Assembly: GCA_026414745.1 (NCBI GenBank) | Contig: JAOAIK010000024.1 | Coordinates: forward strand, 1 to 64,000 | DNA: 64,000 nt | DNA from: Roseococcus sp. | GTDB lineage: Bacteria > Pseudomonadota > Alphaproteobacteria > Acetobacterales > Acetobacteraceae | Direction: 5' to 3' | Shown here: piece after piece, positions 9,451-17,849 of the stretch | How positions within the stretch are numbered: the first letter of the stretch is position 1 | Layout of the letters: the number at the start of each line of letters is the position of its first letter | Translations under genes and position numbers: made by a program | The notes under the pieces: generated by a model | What the model was told of the DNA's origin: nothing | Databases searched by the model: none | The model's input: only the letters and a program-made list of their open reading frames with translations

Positions 9451-9567
9451 ATGCGTTCCTGTTTCCGCCCGCTCGATCTCGCCGCCGGCGCCGGTCTGCG
9501 CCTCGCCTGGGCGGCCGGCCTGCTCGCGCCGCTCTGGGCGCTGATCCTGTGGGCCTTGGGGGCGTGA
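9451..9567 (+). CDS. Small hydrophobic protein (38 residues) leading the znu operon
   Basis: The ATG at 9451 comes three bases after the Zur box; the TGA overlaps the znuC start (TGATG). The product begins with MRSCFRPLDL and has one likely membrane segment (about residues 15-37, rich in Leu, Ala and Trp). The predicted transcription start falls at this ATG, so the message would be nearly leaderless. Whether the peptide itself has a role in zinc uptake or only couples ribosomes into znuC is unknown. I recognise no family. It is too short to be secure by codon use alone. Confidence 0.45.
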   Translation: MRSCFRPLDLAAGAGLRLAWAAGLLAPLWALILWALGA

Positions 9568-10286
9568 TGCCCGTGCTTGCGGTGCACAATCTCACGGTGA
9601 CGCATGGCCGGCGGCCGGCCGTGCATCACGCGAGCTTCCGCCTGGCCCCCGGGGGGAAGATGGCGGTGGTCGGGCCCAACGGCGCGGGGAAATCCCCCCT
9701 GCTGCGCGCCATCGCCGGGCTGCACCCGCCGGCCGAGGGCCGCATCGAGGGGGCGGGGCGGGTGGCGCTGCTGCCCCAGGCCGCGGCGCTCGATCGCGGC
9801 TTCCCGCTCTCCTGCCGGGATGCGGTGCTGTTCGGCCTCTGGGCCGAGGCCGGGGCCTTCCGCTCCCTCGCGGCGCCGGAACGGGCGGAGGAGGCGCTGG
9901 CGGCCGTGGGGCTGTCCGGCTTCGCGCGGCGGCCGGTGGGCAGCCTCTCGGCCGGCCAGTTCCAGCGCGTGCTCTTCGCCCGGCTGCTGCTGCAGGACGC
10001 GCCGGTGATCCTGCTCGACGAGCCCTTCAACGCGCTCGATGCGCGCACGGTCGAGGATCTGCTCGGCGTGCTGCGGCGCTGGCACGGGGAGGGGCGCAGC
10101 ATCCTCGCCGTGCTGCACGATCTCGATCTCGTGCGGCGCGAGTTCCCCGAGACGCTGCTGCTGGCGCGCGAGGTGATCGCCTGCGGCCCCACCGCCCAGG
10201 TGCTCTCGGCCGAGAACCGTCTGCGCGCGCGCATGATGGCCGAGGCCTGGGCGGAGCACGCCGCCCCCTGCGCCCGCGCGGCCTGA
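9567..10286 (+). CDS. znuC: Zinc ABC transporter ATP-binding protein
   Basis: A 239-residue ABC ATPase. Walker A is GPNGAGKS (residues 36-43), the signature is LSAGQ (Gly to Ala relative to LSGGQ), Walker B is VILLDEPFNALD and the switch His is in VLHDLD. Placement beside an ABC-3 permease and behind a Zur box supports zinc rather than manganese or iron. The start ATG overlaps the stop of the 38-codon ORF. Confidence 0.9.
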   Translation: MPVLAVHNLTVTHGRRPAVHHASFRLAPGGKMAVVGPNGAGKSPLLRAIAGLHPPAEGRIEGAGRVALLPQAAALDRGFPLSCRDAVLFGLWAEAGAFRSLAAPERAEEALAAVGLSGFARRPVGSLSAGQFQRVLFARLLLQDAPVILLDEPFNALDARTVEDLLGVLRRWHGEGRSILAVLHDLDLVRREFPETLLLAREVIACGPTAQVLSAENRLRARMMAEAWAEHAAPCARAA

Positions 10287-10296
10287 CCGCCCGCCC

Positions 10297-11166
10297 ATGC
10301 TGTGGCAGGCGCTGGTCGCGCCCTTCGCGGAGTTCGGCTTCCTGCGCCGCGCCCTGGTCGCCTGCCTCGCGCTCAGCCTGGCGGCACCCCCGCTCGGGGT
10401 CTTTCTCATGCTGCGGCGCATGAGTCTGACGGGCGATGCGCTGGCCCATGCCATGCTGCCCGGCGTGGCGCTGGGCTTCGTGCTGGCCGGGCTCTCGCCG
10501 CCCGCGCTGGCGGCGGGGGGGCTCGCGGCGGGGCTGCTGGTCGCGCTGGGGGCGGGGGCGCTCTCGCGCGCCACCGGCGGGCGGGAGGATGCCGCCCTGG
10601 CCGCCCTGACCCTCTCCGCCCTCGCCGCGGGGGTGGCGCTGATCTCCTGGCGCGGTTCGCCGGTCGAGCTCACCCAGCTTCTCTTCGGCTCGGTGCTGGG
10701 GGTGGAGGATGCGGCGCTGCTGCTGGCGGGCGGGGCGGCGAGCGCCGCGCTGGTCTTCCTCGCCCTCGCCTGGCGGCCGCTGGCGCTCGAGTGCTTCGAC
10801 CCCGGCTTCGGCCGCTCCGTGGGGCTGCGCGGGGGCGTCTGGCACCTCGCCTTTCTTGCCCTGGTGGTGCTCACCCTGGTGGCGAGCTTCCAGGCCGTGG
10901 GCACGCTGATGGCGGTGGGCCTGATGATGCTGCCCGCCGTGGCGGCGCGGCACTGGGCGCGCGGACTGGCGGGGATGGTGCTGGCGGCGGTCGGGCTGGC
11001 GATGCTGGCCTCGCTCGTCGGGCTGCTCGGTTCCTTCCACGCCGATGTGCCGACGGGCCCGGCGATCACCCTCGCCGCAGCCGCGCTCTGGGCGCTGTCG
11101 CTCGTCCTGGGGCCGGTGGACGGGCTCCGGGCGGGCTGGCGCCCGCCGCGCCACCTCGAGGGATAG
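10297..11166 (+). CDS. znuB: Zinc ABC transporter permease (ABC-3 family)
   Basis: A 289-residue inner-membrane protein with about eight hydrophobic segments and the ABC-3 family landmarks RRMSLTGDALAHAMLPGVALG and VGTLMAVGLMMLPAVAA (both shortened here to their cores DALAHAMLPG and GLMMLPA). It forms the channel that works with ZnuC. It begins 10 bases after znuC. The substrate-binding partner ZnuA is not encoded nearby. Confidence 0.9.
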   Translation: MLWQALVAPFAEFGFLRRALVACLALSLAAPPLGVFLMLRRMSLTGDALAHAMLPGVALGFVLAGLSPPALAAGGLAAGLLVALGAGALSRATGGREDAALAALTLSALAAGVALISWRGSPVELTQLLFGSVLGVEDAALLLAGGAASAALVFLALAWRPLALECFDPGFGRSVGLRGGVWHLAFLALVVLTLVASFQAVGTLMAVGLMMLPAVAARHWARGLAGMVLAAVGLAMLASLVGLLGSFHADVPTGPAITLAAAALWALSLVLGPVDGLRAGWRPPRHLEG

Positions 11167-11172
11167 GCGCGC

Positions 11173-12045
11173 TCAGCCGTAGCGGACGATGAGCTCGCGC
11201 ATGCGCTGGGCGGCGGCGGCGCCCTTGGCAGCATCCCGCCACAGCGTTTCGGCCACGCGCTGATAGACGTTCACCGCCTCCTCCGCGGCGGTGATGCCCG
11301 CCACCCCGGTCACCGCGACGGGGGACGTCTCCACCGGGATGGCGGAGGTGACGACATGCGCGCGCTCCCGCCCGCGCAGCAGCATGAAGCAGGCGCTGGG
11401 TTCGGGCCCGGTGGCGAGGCCGATCTGCAGTCCGATCGGCACGCTCTCCATGAGATGGGCCATGTTCTCCGCCTCGCGCCGCGCCGCCTCGCGGCAGCGG
11501 CTGCGCGTCGCCTCGGGGCCGGGCAGCCCGGCGGCCACGCCCTCCTGCAGGGCTCGCACCACCGCGCCTTCGCTCAGCACGGCGATGATCGCCGGGCGCT
11601 TCTGCTGGTAGAGCCGCTTGCGCGCGGCCAGCGCGCCCAGCGTCTGCTCGACCAGGGAGATCTGCGCCGCCTTTTCCGCCCCCGCGGGAATGGCCTGGGT
11701 CCAGGCCTCCGCGAGGGCCCCGTCATAGGCGTCCGTCGTGACCTGGTAGCAGACGGCCCCGCCGATCATCAGGATCTGGTCCGACTGCTCCTCGAGGCCG
11801 CGCAGCCTCTCCTGGAAGGCGCTCGGCCGCGCGAAATACTCGATGCCGATGCCGAGCAGGGACAGCGGCGAGACCTTGAGGAGCTCGGCGAGGCGGCGAA
11901 TCGTCTCGAGCTTGATGACCTCGCCCTTCTCGTAACGGTAGAGCGCGGCGCGCGAGACGCCGAGCCGGGCGGCGATTTCCTCCGCGCGCATGCCGGACTC
12001 CATCCGGTAGGCCCGCAGCTGTTGGCCGATATCCGCAAACTTCAT
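11173..12045 (-). CDS. XRE-family transcriptional regulator with a C-terminal domain of unknown type
   Basis: About 290 residues. An N-terminal helix-turn-helix (about residues 5-60) has the recognition region LGVSRAALYRYEKGE. The remaining ~230 residues match no effector domain I recognise; they contain a region with SEGAVVRALQEGV and end in RELIVRYG. The ATG at 12045 is preceded by GGGAGGG, a strong ribosome-binding site, so I choose it over an ATG 27 bases upstream. It diverges from the M20 amidohydrolase gene across an AT-richer gap with an inverted repeat, so it may control that gene and itself. Confidence 0.82.
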   Translation of the reverse strand: MKFADIGQQLRAYRMESGMRAEEIAARLGVSRAALYRYEKGEVIKLETIRRLAELLKVSPLSLLGIGIEYFARPSAFQERLRGLEEQSDQILMIGGAVCYQVTTDAYDGALAEAWTQAIPAGAEKAAQISLVEQTLGALAARKRLYQQKRPAIIAVLSEGAVVRALQEGVAAGLPGPEATRSRCREAARREAENMAHLMESVPIGLQIGLATGPEPSACFMLLRGRERAHVVTSAIPVETSPVAVTGVAGITAAEEAVNVYQRVAETLWRDAAKGAAAAQRMRELIVRYG

Positions 12046-12187
12046 GCCGGCCCTCCCTGGCGTGGAGCCCACCTCGAGCCCTGCCCCGCGCGGGACCGGC
12101 GGCGACGTCCACGTCCGACACCTTCAGTTAACACCCCTCCCCGAGGATGCAACCCATAGTCGCGTCTGATTCCGAGCGCATACACAC

Positions 12188-12209
12188 AATTTGGCGCCGC
12201 AGACAAATT
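12188..12209. promoter_or_regulatory. Inverted repeat, possible operator
   Basis: AATTTG (12188-12193), 10-base spacer, CAAATT (12204-12209). It lies in the 283-base gap between the divergent XRE regulator and M20 amidohydrolase genes, a clearly AT-richer stretch in a very GC-rich region. Nearby are GTTAAC (about 12127) and TTTAAAAA, which could be part of the promoters. The link to the neighbouring XRE protein is inference. Confidence 0.35.
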
Positions 12210-12328
12210 TTCTCTGGGCGATGTTTAAAAATCTACAAGGCCTTGAGCGCCCAAGGCAAGAGCAAGTGCCGCCCCGGTCGGGCAGCCCGGCGTTTTCCCC
12301 TCGGTCGGCCTGCGCTAGCTTTCTGGCC

Positions 12329-13480
12329 ATGGACCCGACCTTGCACGCGCGCGTGACCGGGTGGCGACGCCACCTGCACGCCCATCCCGGCCTGTCGCTC
12401 GACGAGGGGGAGACCGCCGCCTTCGTCGTGGAGCGGCTGCGGGAACTGGGCGTGGCCGAGATCGAAACCGGCGTGGGCGGGCATGGCGTGGTGGCCACGC
12501 TGCGCCGCGCCGATGGCAACCGCTCGGTCGGCCTGCGCGCGGACATGGACGCGCTGCCCATCCAGGAGCAGGACGAGACGCTGCCCTGGCGCAGCACCAA
12601 GCCCGGCGTGATGCATGCCTGCGGGCATGACGGCCACACCGCCGCCCTTCTCGGGGCGGCGGCGCTGCTGCAGTCCGATGCCGACTGGACCGGCGTCATC
12701 CGCCTCGTCTTCCAGCCGGCCGAGGAGGGGGCGGGCGGCGCCCGGCACATGATCGCGGACGGGCTGTTCCGCCGCTTCCCGATGGAGCGCATCTTCGGCT
12801 GGCACAACTGGCCCGGCCTCGCGGCCGGCACGGTGGCGGTCCATGACGGCGCTGTCATGGCCGCCGGCGCGCGCTTCGAGATCGTCTTCGAGGGCCATGC
12901 CGGCCACGCCGCCCTGCCGCACCTGACGCGCGACCCCATGCTCGGCGCCGGCCATGCCATCGTCGCGCTGCAATCCATCGTCGCGCGCGGGCTGGACCCG
13001 ATGAAGTCGGGCGTCGTCAGCGTCACCATCGCCGAGGCGGGCGAGGCGCAGAACCAGGTGCCCCGCCGCGCGACGCTGAAAGGCACGGCGCGCTGGCTCG
13101 AGGACACCGTCGGCGCGCTGATCGAGACCCGCATGCGCGAGATCGCGCACGGCATCGCCGCCGCCTATGGGCTGGCGGCGGAGGTGACCTTCCGCGTGGG
13201 CGTGCCTGTCACCGCCAACCACCCGGCCGAGCGCGACATTGCCACGCGCGCCGCCGCCAGCGTCACCGAGGTGGTCGAGCACATGACGCCGGCCATGACC
13301 GGCGAGGACTTCGCCTGGTTCCTCAAGGAGGTGCCCGGCGCCTTCGTCTGGATCGGCAACGGCCCCGCCGAGGGCGGGCGCGAGCTGCACCACCCCGCCT
13401 ACGACTTCAACGACGCCATCCTGCCCGTCGCCGCCCGCTTCCTTGCCGCCGTGGCCAAGCGCGCGCTCGCCGAGGGCTGA
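12329..13480 (+). CDS. M20-family amidohydrolase (N-acyl-amino-acid / hippurate hydrolase type)
   Basis: A 383-residue dinuclear zinc peptidase. Visible landmarks are RADMDALPI, MHACGHDGHTA (metal ligands), FQPAEEG (catalytic Glu) and HHPAYDFND near the C terminus; the lid domain lies between about residues 185 and 295. Family members release amino acids from N-acyl conjugates. The start at 12329 gives the usual N terminus (RRHLHAHPGLSLDE). It ends three bases before a cysteine-dioxygenase-like gene, so the two are almost certainly in one operon. Confidence 0.9.
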   Translation: MDPTLHARVTGWRRHLHAHPGLSLDEGETAAFVVERLRELGVAEIETGVGGHGVVATLRRADGNRSVGLRADMDALPIQEQDETLPWRSTKPGVMHACGHDGHTAALLGAAALLQSDADWTGVIRLVFQPAEEGAGGARHMIADGLFRRFPMERIFGWHNWPGLAAGTVAVHDGAVMAAGARFEIVFEGHAGHAALPHLTRDPMLGAGHAIVALQSIVARGLDPMKSGVVSVTIAEAGEAQNQVPRRATLKGTARWLEDTVGALIETRMREIAHGIAAAYGLAAEVTFRVGVPVTANHPAERDIATRAAASVTEVVEHMTPAMTGEDFAWFLKEVPGAFVWIGNGPAEGGRELHHPAYDFNDAILPVAARFLAAVAKRALAEG

Positions 13481-13483
13481 GCC

Positions 13484-14083
13484 ATGACCGACATCTCCCC
13501 CCTGCGGAACTTCGTCCAGGCCATGACGCGCCTCGCCGCGCGCGCGCCCACGGACGCCGAATGGATCGCCGAGGGGCGCCCGCTGCTCGAGGCGCTCCTG
13601 CGCCGGGACGACTGGCTGCCGGCGGAGTTCGCCGAGCCGGGGCCGAGCTACCGCCAATACCTGCTCCACTGCGACCCGCTGGAGCGCTTCTGCGTCGTCA
13701 GCTTCGTCTGGGGCGTGGGGCAGCGCACGCCCATCCACAATCACAGGACCTGGGGCCTCGTCGGCATGCTGCGCGGGGCGGAGCGCAGCACCACCATGCA
13801 TCCCCTCCCCGGCCGGCCCATGCGCGCGGGGCAGGTGGACCACCTCTCGCCCGGCGAGGTGGTGGCGGTCGGCGCGGCGGAGGAGGACGCGCACTGGGTC
13901 GAGAACGCGCTGACCGACCGGCCCTCCATCTCCATCCACGTCTATGGCGGCAACATCGGCGCCATCGAGCGCCATGTCTTCGACCCCGCGACAAGCGCGC
14001 CGCGCCGCTTCGTCTCGGGCTACCACAACGCCCGCCTGCCCAACCTGTGGGACCGCGCGGCAGAGGCGGCGCCGGCCCATTGA
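13484..14083 (+). CDS. Cysteine dioxygenase-like cupin protein
   Basis: A 199-residue cupin. The iron-binding motif is seen as TPIHNHRTWG, with the third His in ISIHVYGGNIG. This fits the bacterial thiol dioxygenase family (cysteine or 3-mercaptopropionate dioxygenase), which turns a thiol into a sulfinate with O2. Which thiol is used cannot be read from sequence. It starts three bases after the amidohydrolase stop, suggesting that an N-acyl or amide-bound thiol is released and then oxidised. Confidence 0.8.
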   Translation: MTDISPLRNFVQAMTRLAARAPTDAEWIAEGRPLLEALLRRDDWLPAEFAEPGPSYRQYLLHCDPLERFCVVSFVWGVGQRTPIHNHRTWGLVGMLRGAERSTTMHPLPGRPMRAGQVDHLSPGEVVAVGAAEEDAHWVENALTDRPSISIHVYGGNIGAIERHVFDPATSAPRRFVSGYHNARLPNLWDRAAEAAPAH

Positions 14084-14114
14084 CCGGCCGGGCGGGGCGG
14101 GGGCATCTGCCCCC

Positions 14115-15548
14115 ATGCCCGACCTGCCGCCTCCCCCCGCGCTGCCGGACGCCTTCCGCGAGATCCTGGGCCCCCAGGGCCTGCTGACCGCGCCGGAGGA
14201 TCTCGCCCCCGCCCTGTCGGACTGGCGCGGCCTCTACCGCGGCGAGGCCATGGCCCTGCTGCGCCCGGCCAGCACCGAGGAGGTGGCGGCCTGCGTGCGG
14301 CTCTGCGCGGCGCATCGCATCGCCATCGTGCCGCAGGGGGGGAACACCTCGATGGTGGGCGGCGCCACGCCCGAGGCGAGGCCGGGGCAGGTGGTGCTCA
14401 GCCTCGCGCGCATGAACCGCGTGCGCGAGGTCGATCCGGTGGACATGACGATGACCGTGGAGGCGGGCCTCGTCCTCGCCCGCGCCCAGCAGGTGGCGGC
14501 CGAGCATGGCTGCCTCTTCCCGCTCAGCCTCGGCGCCGAGGGCTCGGCGATGATCGGCGGGCTGCTCTCCACCAATGCGGGCGGCAACACCACGGTGCGC
14601 TACGGCAATGCGCGCGAGCTCATGCTCGGCCTCGAGGTGGTGCTGCCGGACGGGTCGGTGATCGAGGGGCTGCGCCGGCTGCGCAAGGACAACACGGGCT
14701 ATGCGCTGCGCCACCTCTTCGTCGGCGCCGAAGGCACGCTCGGCATCATCACGGCCGCGGTGCTGCGCCTCTTTCCCGCCCCGCGCGAGGCGGCGACGGC
14801 GCTCTGCGCCCTGCCCGACGAGGACGCCGCCCTCGCCCTGTTCCGCCGCTTCCGCGCGGCGGAGGAGGGGGCGCTGCGCGCCTTCGAATACATCTCGGGC
14901 GCGGGAATGGAGGCGCTGCTCGCCACCATCGAGGGGGCGAGCCTGCCGCTCGCCGCCCCCGCGCGGCACTATGCGCTGGTGGACCTCACTGCCTCGCGCG
15001 AGGGGGCGGGGCTCGCGGCGCTGATGGAGGGGGTGCTGGAGGCCGCCATGGAGGCGGGCGAGGTGCTCGACGCGGCCATCGCCGGCTCCGAGGCGCAGCG
15101 CGCGGCGATCTGGCGGCTGCGCGAGGAGCAGCCCGAGGCGCAGAAGCGCGCCGGCGCCAGCGTGAAGAACGACGTCTCGGTGCCCGTCTCGCGCGTGCCG
15201 GAGATGATCCGCCGCTGCGCGGCGGCGCTCACCGCCCTCATCCCCGGCAGCCGTCCCGTGCCCTTCGGGCATCTGGGGGATGGCAACATCCACATGAACC
15301 TGCTCCAGCCCGAGGGCATGGAGCCGGCCGCCTTCCTCGCCCGCGGCGAGGAGATCATGCGGGTGGTCAACGACATCGTGCGCGAGCTCGGCGGCTCCTT
15401 CAGCGCCGAGCACGGGGTGGGGCGGCTCAAGACCGGCATGCTGGCCGAGTGGCGCGGGGGCGCGGAGCTTGCGGCCATGCGCGCCATCAAGGCGGCGCTC
15501 GACCCCTTGGGGATCATGAATCCGGGCAAGCTCCTGCCCGGCGGATGA
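14115..15548 (+). CDS. FAD-linked 2-hydroxyacid oxidase/dehydrogenase (GlcD/D-lactate dehydrogenase type)
   Basis: A 477-residue flavoprotein with an N-terminal PCMH FAD-binding domain (PQGGNTSMVGG, ALSTNAGG-like LLSTNAGGN, FVGAEGTLGIIT) and a C-terminal FAD-oxidase domain (GHLGDGNIHMN, SAEHGVG). Such enzymes oxidise D-lactate, glycolate or D-2-hydroxyglutarate. The ATG at 14115 is the first that gives the family N terminus. It follows the dioxygenase gene by 31 bases. A close paralogue lies at 46834-48240. Confidence 0.88.
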   Translation: MPDLPPPPALPDAFREILGPQGLLTAPEDLAPALSDWRGLYRGEAMALLRPASTEEVAACVRLCAAHRIAIVPQGGNTSMVGGATPEARPGQVVLSLARMNRVREVDPVDMTMTVEAGLVLARAQQVAAEHGCLFPLSLGAEGSAMIGGLLSTNAGGNTTVRYGNARELMLGLEVVLPDGSVIEGLRRLRKDNTGYALRHLFVGAEGTLGIITAAVLRLFPAPREAATALCALPDEDAALALFRRFRAAEEGALRAFEYISGAGMEALLATIEGASLPLAAPARHYALVDLTASREGAGLAALMEGVLEAAMEAGEVLDAAIAGSEAQRAAIWRLREEQPEAQKRAGASVKNDVSVPVSRVPEMIRRCAAALTALIPGSRPVPFGHLGDGNIHMNLLQPEGMEPAAFLARGEEIMRVVNDIVRELGGSFSAEHGVGRLKTGMLAEWRGGAELAAMRAIKAALDPLGIMNPGKLLPGG

Positions 15549-15582
15549 CCGGGCGGGGCGCGGCTGGTATGACGCCCGCGGG

Positions 15583-16713
15583 ATGACCCGCCTCGACCGC
15601 TACATCATGCGCCAGCTCGCGCTCGCGCTGCTCGCCGTCACGGTCGGGCTCGCGGCGCTGGTCTGGCTCACCCAGTCGCTGCGCTTCATCGAGCTGGTGC
15701 TCGACCGGGGCCTGTCGATCTGGGTGTTCCTGGAGCTGACGGGGCTGCTGCTGCCGGGCTTCTTCGGCATGATCCTGCCCATCACCACCTTCGTGGTGAC
15801 GCTGTTCACCTATGTGCGCCTCGCCGCCGACCGGGAGCTCGTGGTGATGCGCGCGGCCGGGCTGTCCAACTGGCAGCTCACCCGGCCGGCCATCGCGGTC
15901 GCGGCGGTGGCGATGCTCGCCTGCTTCCTGCTCAACCTCTGGCTCACGCCGGCGGCGCAGCGCAGCTTCCGCGACTGGCAGTTCGAGATCCGCAACCAGA
16001 TGGCGGGGCTGCTGCTGCAGGAGGGCGTCTTCAGCGCGCTCGGCGCCGACCTCACCGTCTATGCCCGGCGTCGGGACCGCGAGGGGAACCTCTGGGGAAT
16101 CCTGGTGCACGACACGCGCGAGGCGGGGGCGCCGGTGACCATTCTCGCCGAGCATGGGCGGCTCTCCGTCACCCCCGAAGGCCCGCGCGTGACGCTGCTC
16201 AACGGCCAGCGCCAGCAGGTGGAGACGGTGCAGATGCCCGACGGCACGCGCAGCCTGCGCCTGTCGGTGCTGAGCTTCCAGGAGAACAGTCTCGACCTCG
16301 CGCGCGCCACGCGCACGGAGGGGGTGCGCCACCGCAACGCGCAGGAGCGCACGCTGGGCGAGCTGCTGGCGCCGGAGGAGGGGGTCTCGCCCCGCGACCG
16401 GCGGCGCTTCCGCGCCGAGGCGCATCAGCGCCTGGCCAGCCCGCTGACCGCGGTGGGGCTCGCGCTCTTCGCGCTGGCGGTGGCGCTGACGGGGCAGTTC
16501 CGCCGCTTCGGCGGCGGCATGCGGCTGTTCCTGGGCTGTGCGGCCATGGTGGGGCTGCTCGCGCTCGGGCTCGCCTTCGGCAACATGGCGGCGCGGCAGA
16601 ACGCGCTGATCCCGCTGATCTGGCTGCACGCGCTGCTGCCCGGCCTCGCCTCGGCCTGGGTGCTGCTGGGCGCACCGGGCGTGCCGCTGCGCCTGCGCCG
16701 CTGGGCCGGCTGA
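15583..16713 (+). CDS. lptF: LPS export ABC transporter permease LptF
   Basis: A 376-residue inner-membrane protein with the YjgP/YjgQ layout: three N-terminal helices, a periplasmic domain (about residues 130-290) and three C-terminal helices. It opens with MTRLDRYIMRQL, typical of LptF. With LptG and the ATPase LptB it extracts lipopolysaccharide from the inner membrane. It is followed after 8 bases by lptG and then lptD, a standard alphaproteobacterial order. Confidence 0.94.
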   Translation: MTRLDRYIMRQLALALLAVTVGLAALVWLTQSLRFIELVLDRGLSIWVFLELTGLLLPGFFGMILPITTFVVTLFTYVRLAADRELVVMRAAGLSNWQLTRPAIAVAAVAMLACFLLNLWLTPAAQRSFRDWQFEIRNQMAGLLLQEGVFSALGADLTVYARRRDREGNLWGILVHDTREAGAPVTILAEHGRLSVTPEGPRVTLLNGQRQQVETVQMPDGTRSLRLSVLSFQENSLDLARATRTEGVRHRNAQERTLGELLAPEEGVSPRDRRRFRAEAHQRLASPLTAVGLALFALAVALTGQFRRFGGGMRLFLGCAAMVGLLALGLAFGNMAARQNALIPLIWLHALLPGLASAWVLLGAPGVPLRLRRWAG

Positions 16714-16721
16714 GGGTCGGC

Positions 16722-17849
16722 ATGGCGCTGCCCCGCACCCTGGCCCTCTACATCGGCCGGCGCTTCTTCGGCGCCGTGCTGATCATGCTGGTCGCGCTGA
16801 CGCTGCTCGTCGCGCTGTTCGACTTCGTGGAGCTGCTGCGCCGCGCCGCCGGCCGGGCGGAGGCGAGCTTCGCCATCGTCGCCACCATCGCCGGGCTGCG
16901 CATGCCCTTCGTGGCGACGCAGATCCTGCCCTTCGCCATCCTGCTGGGGGGCATGCTGGCCTTCTGGCGCCTCGCGCGCTCCTCGGAGCTGATCGTGGCG
17001 CGCGCGGCCGGGATTTCGGCCTTCGCCTTCCTCGCCGGGCCGGTGCTGGTGGCGATCGGCTTCGGCGCGGTGGCGGTGGGGGCGGTCTCGCCGATCTCCT
17101 CGGCCATGCTGGCGCGGGCCGAACGGCTCGATGCCTCCTACCTGCGCGCCGGCGGGGGGGTGACGGCCCTGGCCGGCGGGCGGCTGTGGCTGCGCCAGGG
17201 CGATCAGGGGCTCGAGCCCGGGGGGGTGGCCATCCTCACCGGCCGGCCCACACGGCTGCTGGCCAGCGACCGCGCGGGCGAGTTCACCCTCTCGGGCGTG
17301 AGCATCTGGCGCCTCTCGCGGCAGGACCGCGTGCTGCAGCGCATCGAGGCGCCCGGCATGCGCCTCGCGCCGGGGGCCTGGCTGATCGAGGAGGCGCTGG
17401 TCTTCACCCCCGGCCGCCAGCTTCCGGCCGGGCCCCGCCCGCTGGCGCTGCCCACCGACCTCACGCCCGACCGCATCGAGAACAGCTTCGCCTCGCCCGA
17501 CACCCTCTCCTTCTGGGCGCTGCCCGGCTTCATCGAGGTGCTGGAGCAGGCGGGGTTCTCGGCGCTGCGCCACCGGCTGCAGTTCCACACCATGCTGGCC
17601 ACGCCCTTCCTGTGCATGGCGATGGGGCTGCTCGCCGCCGGCTTCGCCATGCGCCACACGCGCCAGGGGGGTGCCGCGCGCGCCATCGGCATCGGCGTGG
17701 CCGCGGGCTTCGGCCTGTTCCTGCTCGACCGCGTGACCGGCGAGTTCGGCGAGGCCGGCACGCTGCCGGTCTGGCTCGCGGCCTGGGCGCCCACCGCCAC
17801 CGGGCTGCTGCTCGCCCTGGCCCTGCTGCTGCATCTGGAGGAAGGCTGA
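16722..17849 (+). CDS. lptG: LPS export ABC transporter permease LptG
   Basis: A 375-residue partner of LptF with the same six-helix plus periplasmic domain plan, opening with LALYIGRRFFGAVLIM. The C-terminal helices contain MGLLAAGFAMRHTRQGG. It heads the bridge to LptA/LptC across the periplasm. The stop overlaps the lptD start (TGATG), indicating coupled synthesis. Confidence 0.94.
   Translation: MALPRTLALYIGRRFFGAVLIMLVALTLLVALFDFVELLRRAAGRAEASFAIVATIAGLRMPFVATQILPFAILLGGMLAFWRLARSSELIVARAAGISAFAFLAGPVLVAIGFGAVAVGAVSPISSAMLARAERLDASYLRAGGGVTALAGGRLWLRQGDQGLEPGGVAILTGRPTRLLASDRAGEFTLSGVSIWRLSRQDRVLQRIEAPGMRLAPGAWLIEEALVFTPGRQLPAGPRPLALPTDLTPDRIENSFASPDTLSFWALPGFIEVLEQAGFSALRHRLQFHTMLATPFLCMAMGLLAAGFAMRHTRQGGAARAIGIGVAAGFGLFLLDRVTGEFGEAGTLPVWLAAWAPTATGLLLALALLLHLEEG

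Noticed and set aside
12191-12328. Upstream extension of the M20 amidohydrolase
   Set aside because: The frame is open, but the added residues are not family-like and it would cover the palindrome and AT-rich promoter region. The ATG at 12329 gives the normal N terminus.
14101-15548. Assignment of the FAD oxidase as GlcD of a glcDEF operon
   Set aside because: No glcE or glcF gene is next to it, so a specific symbol is not justified.
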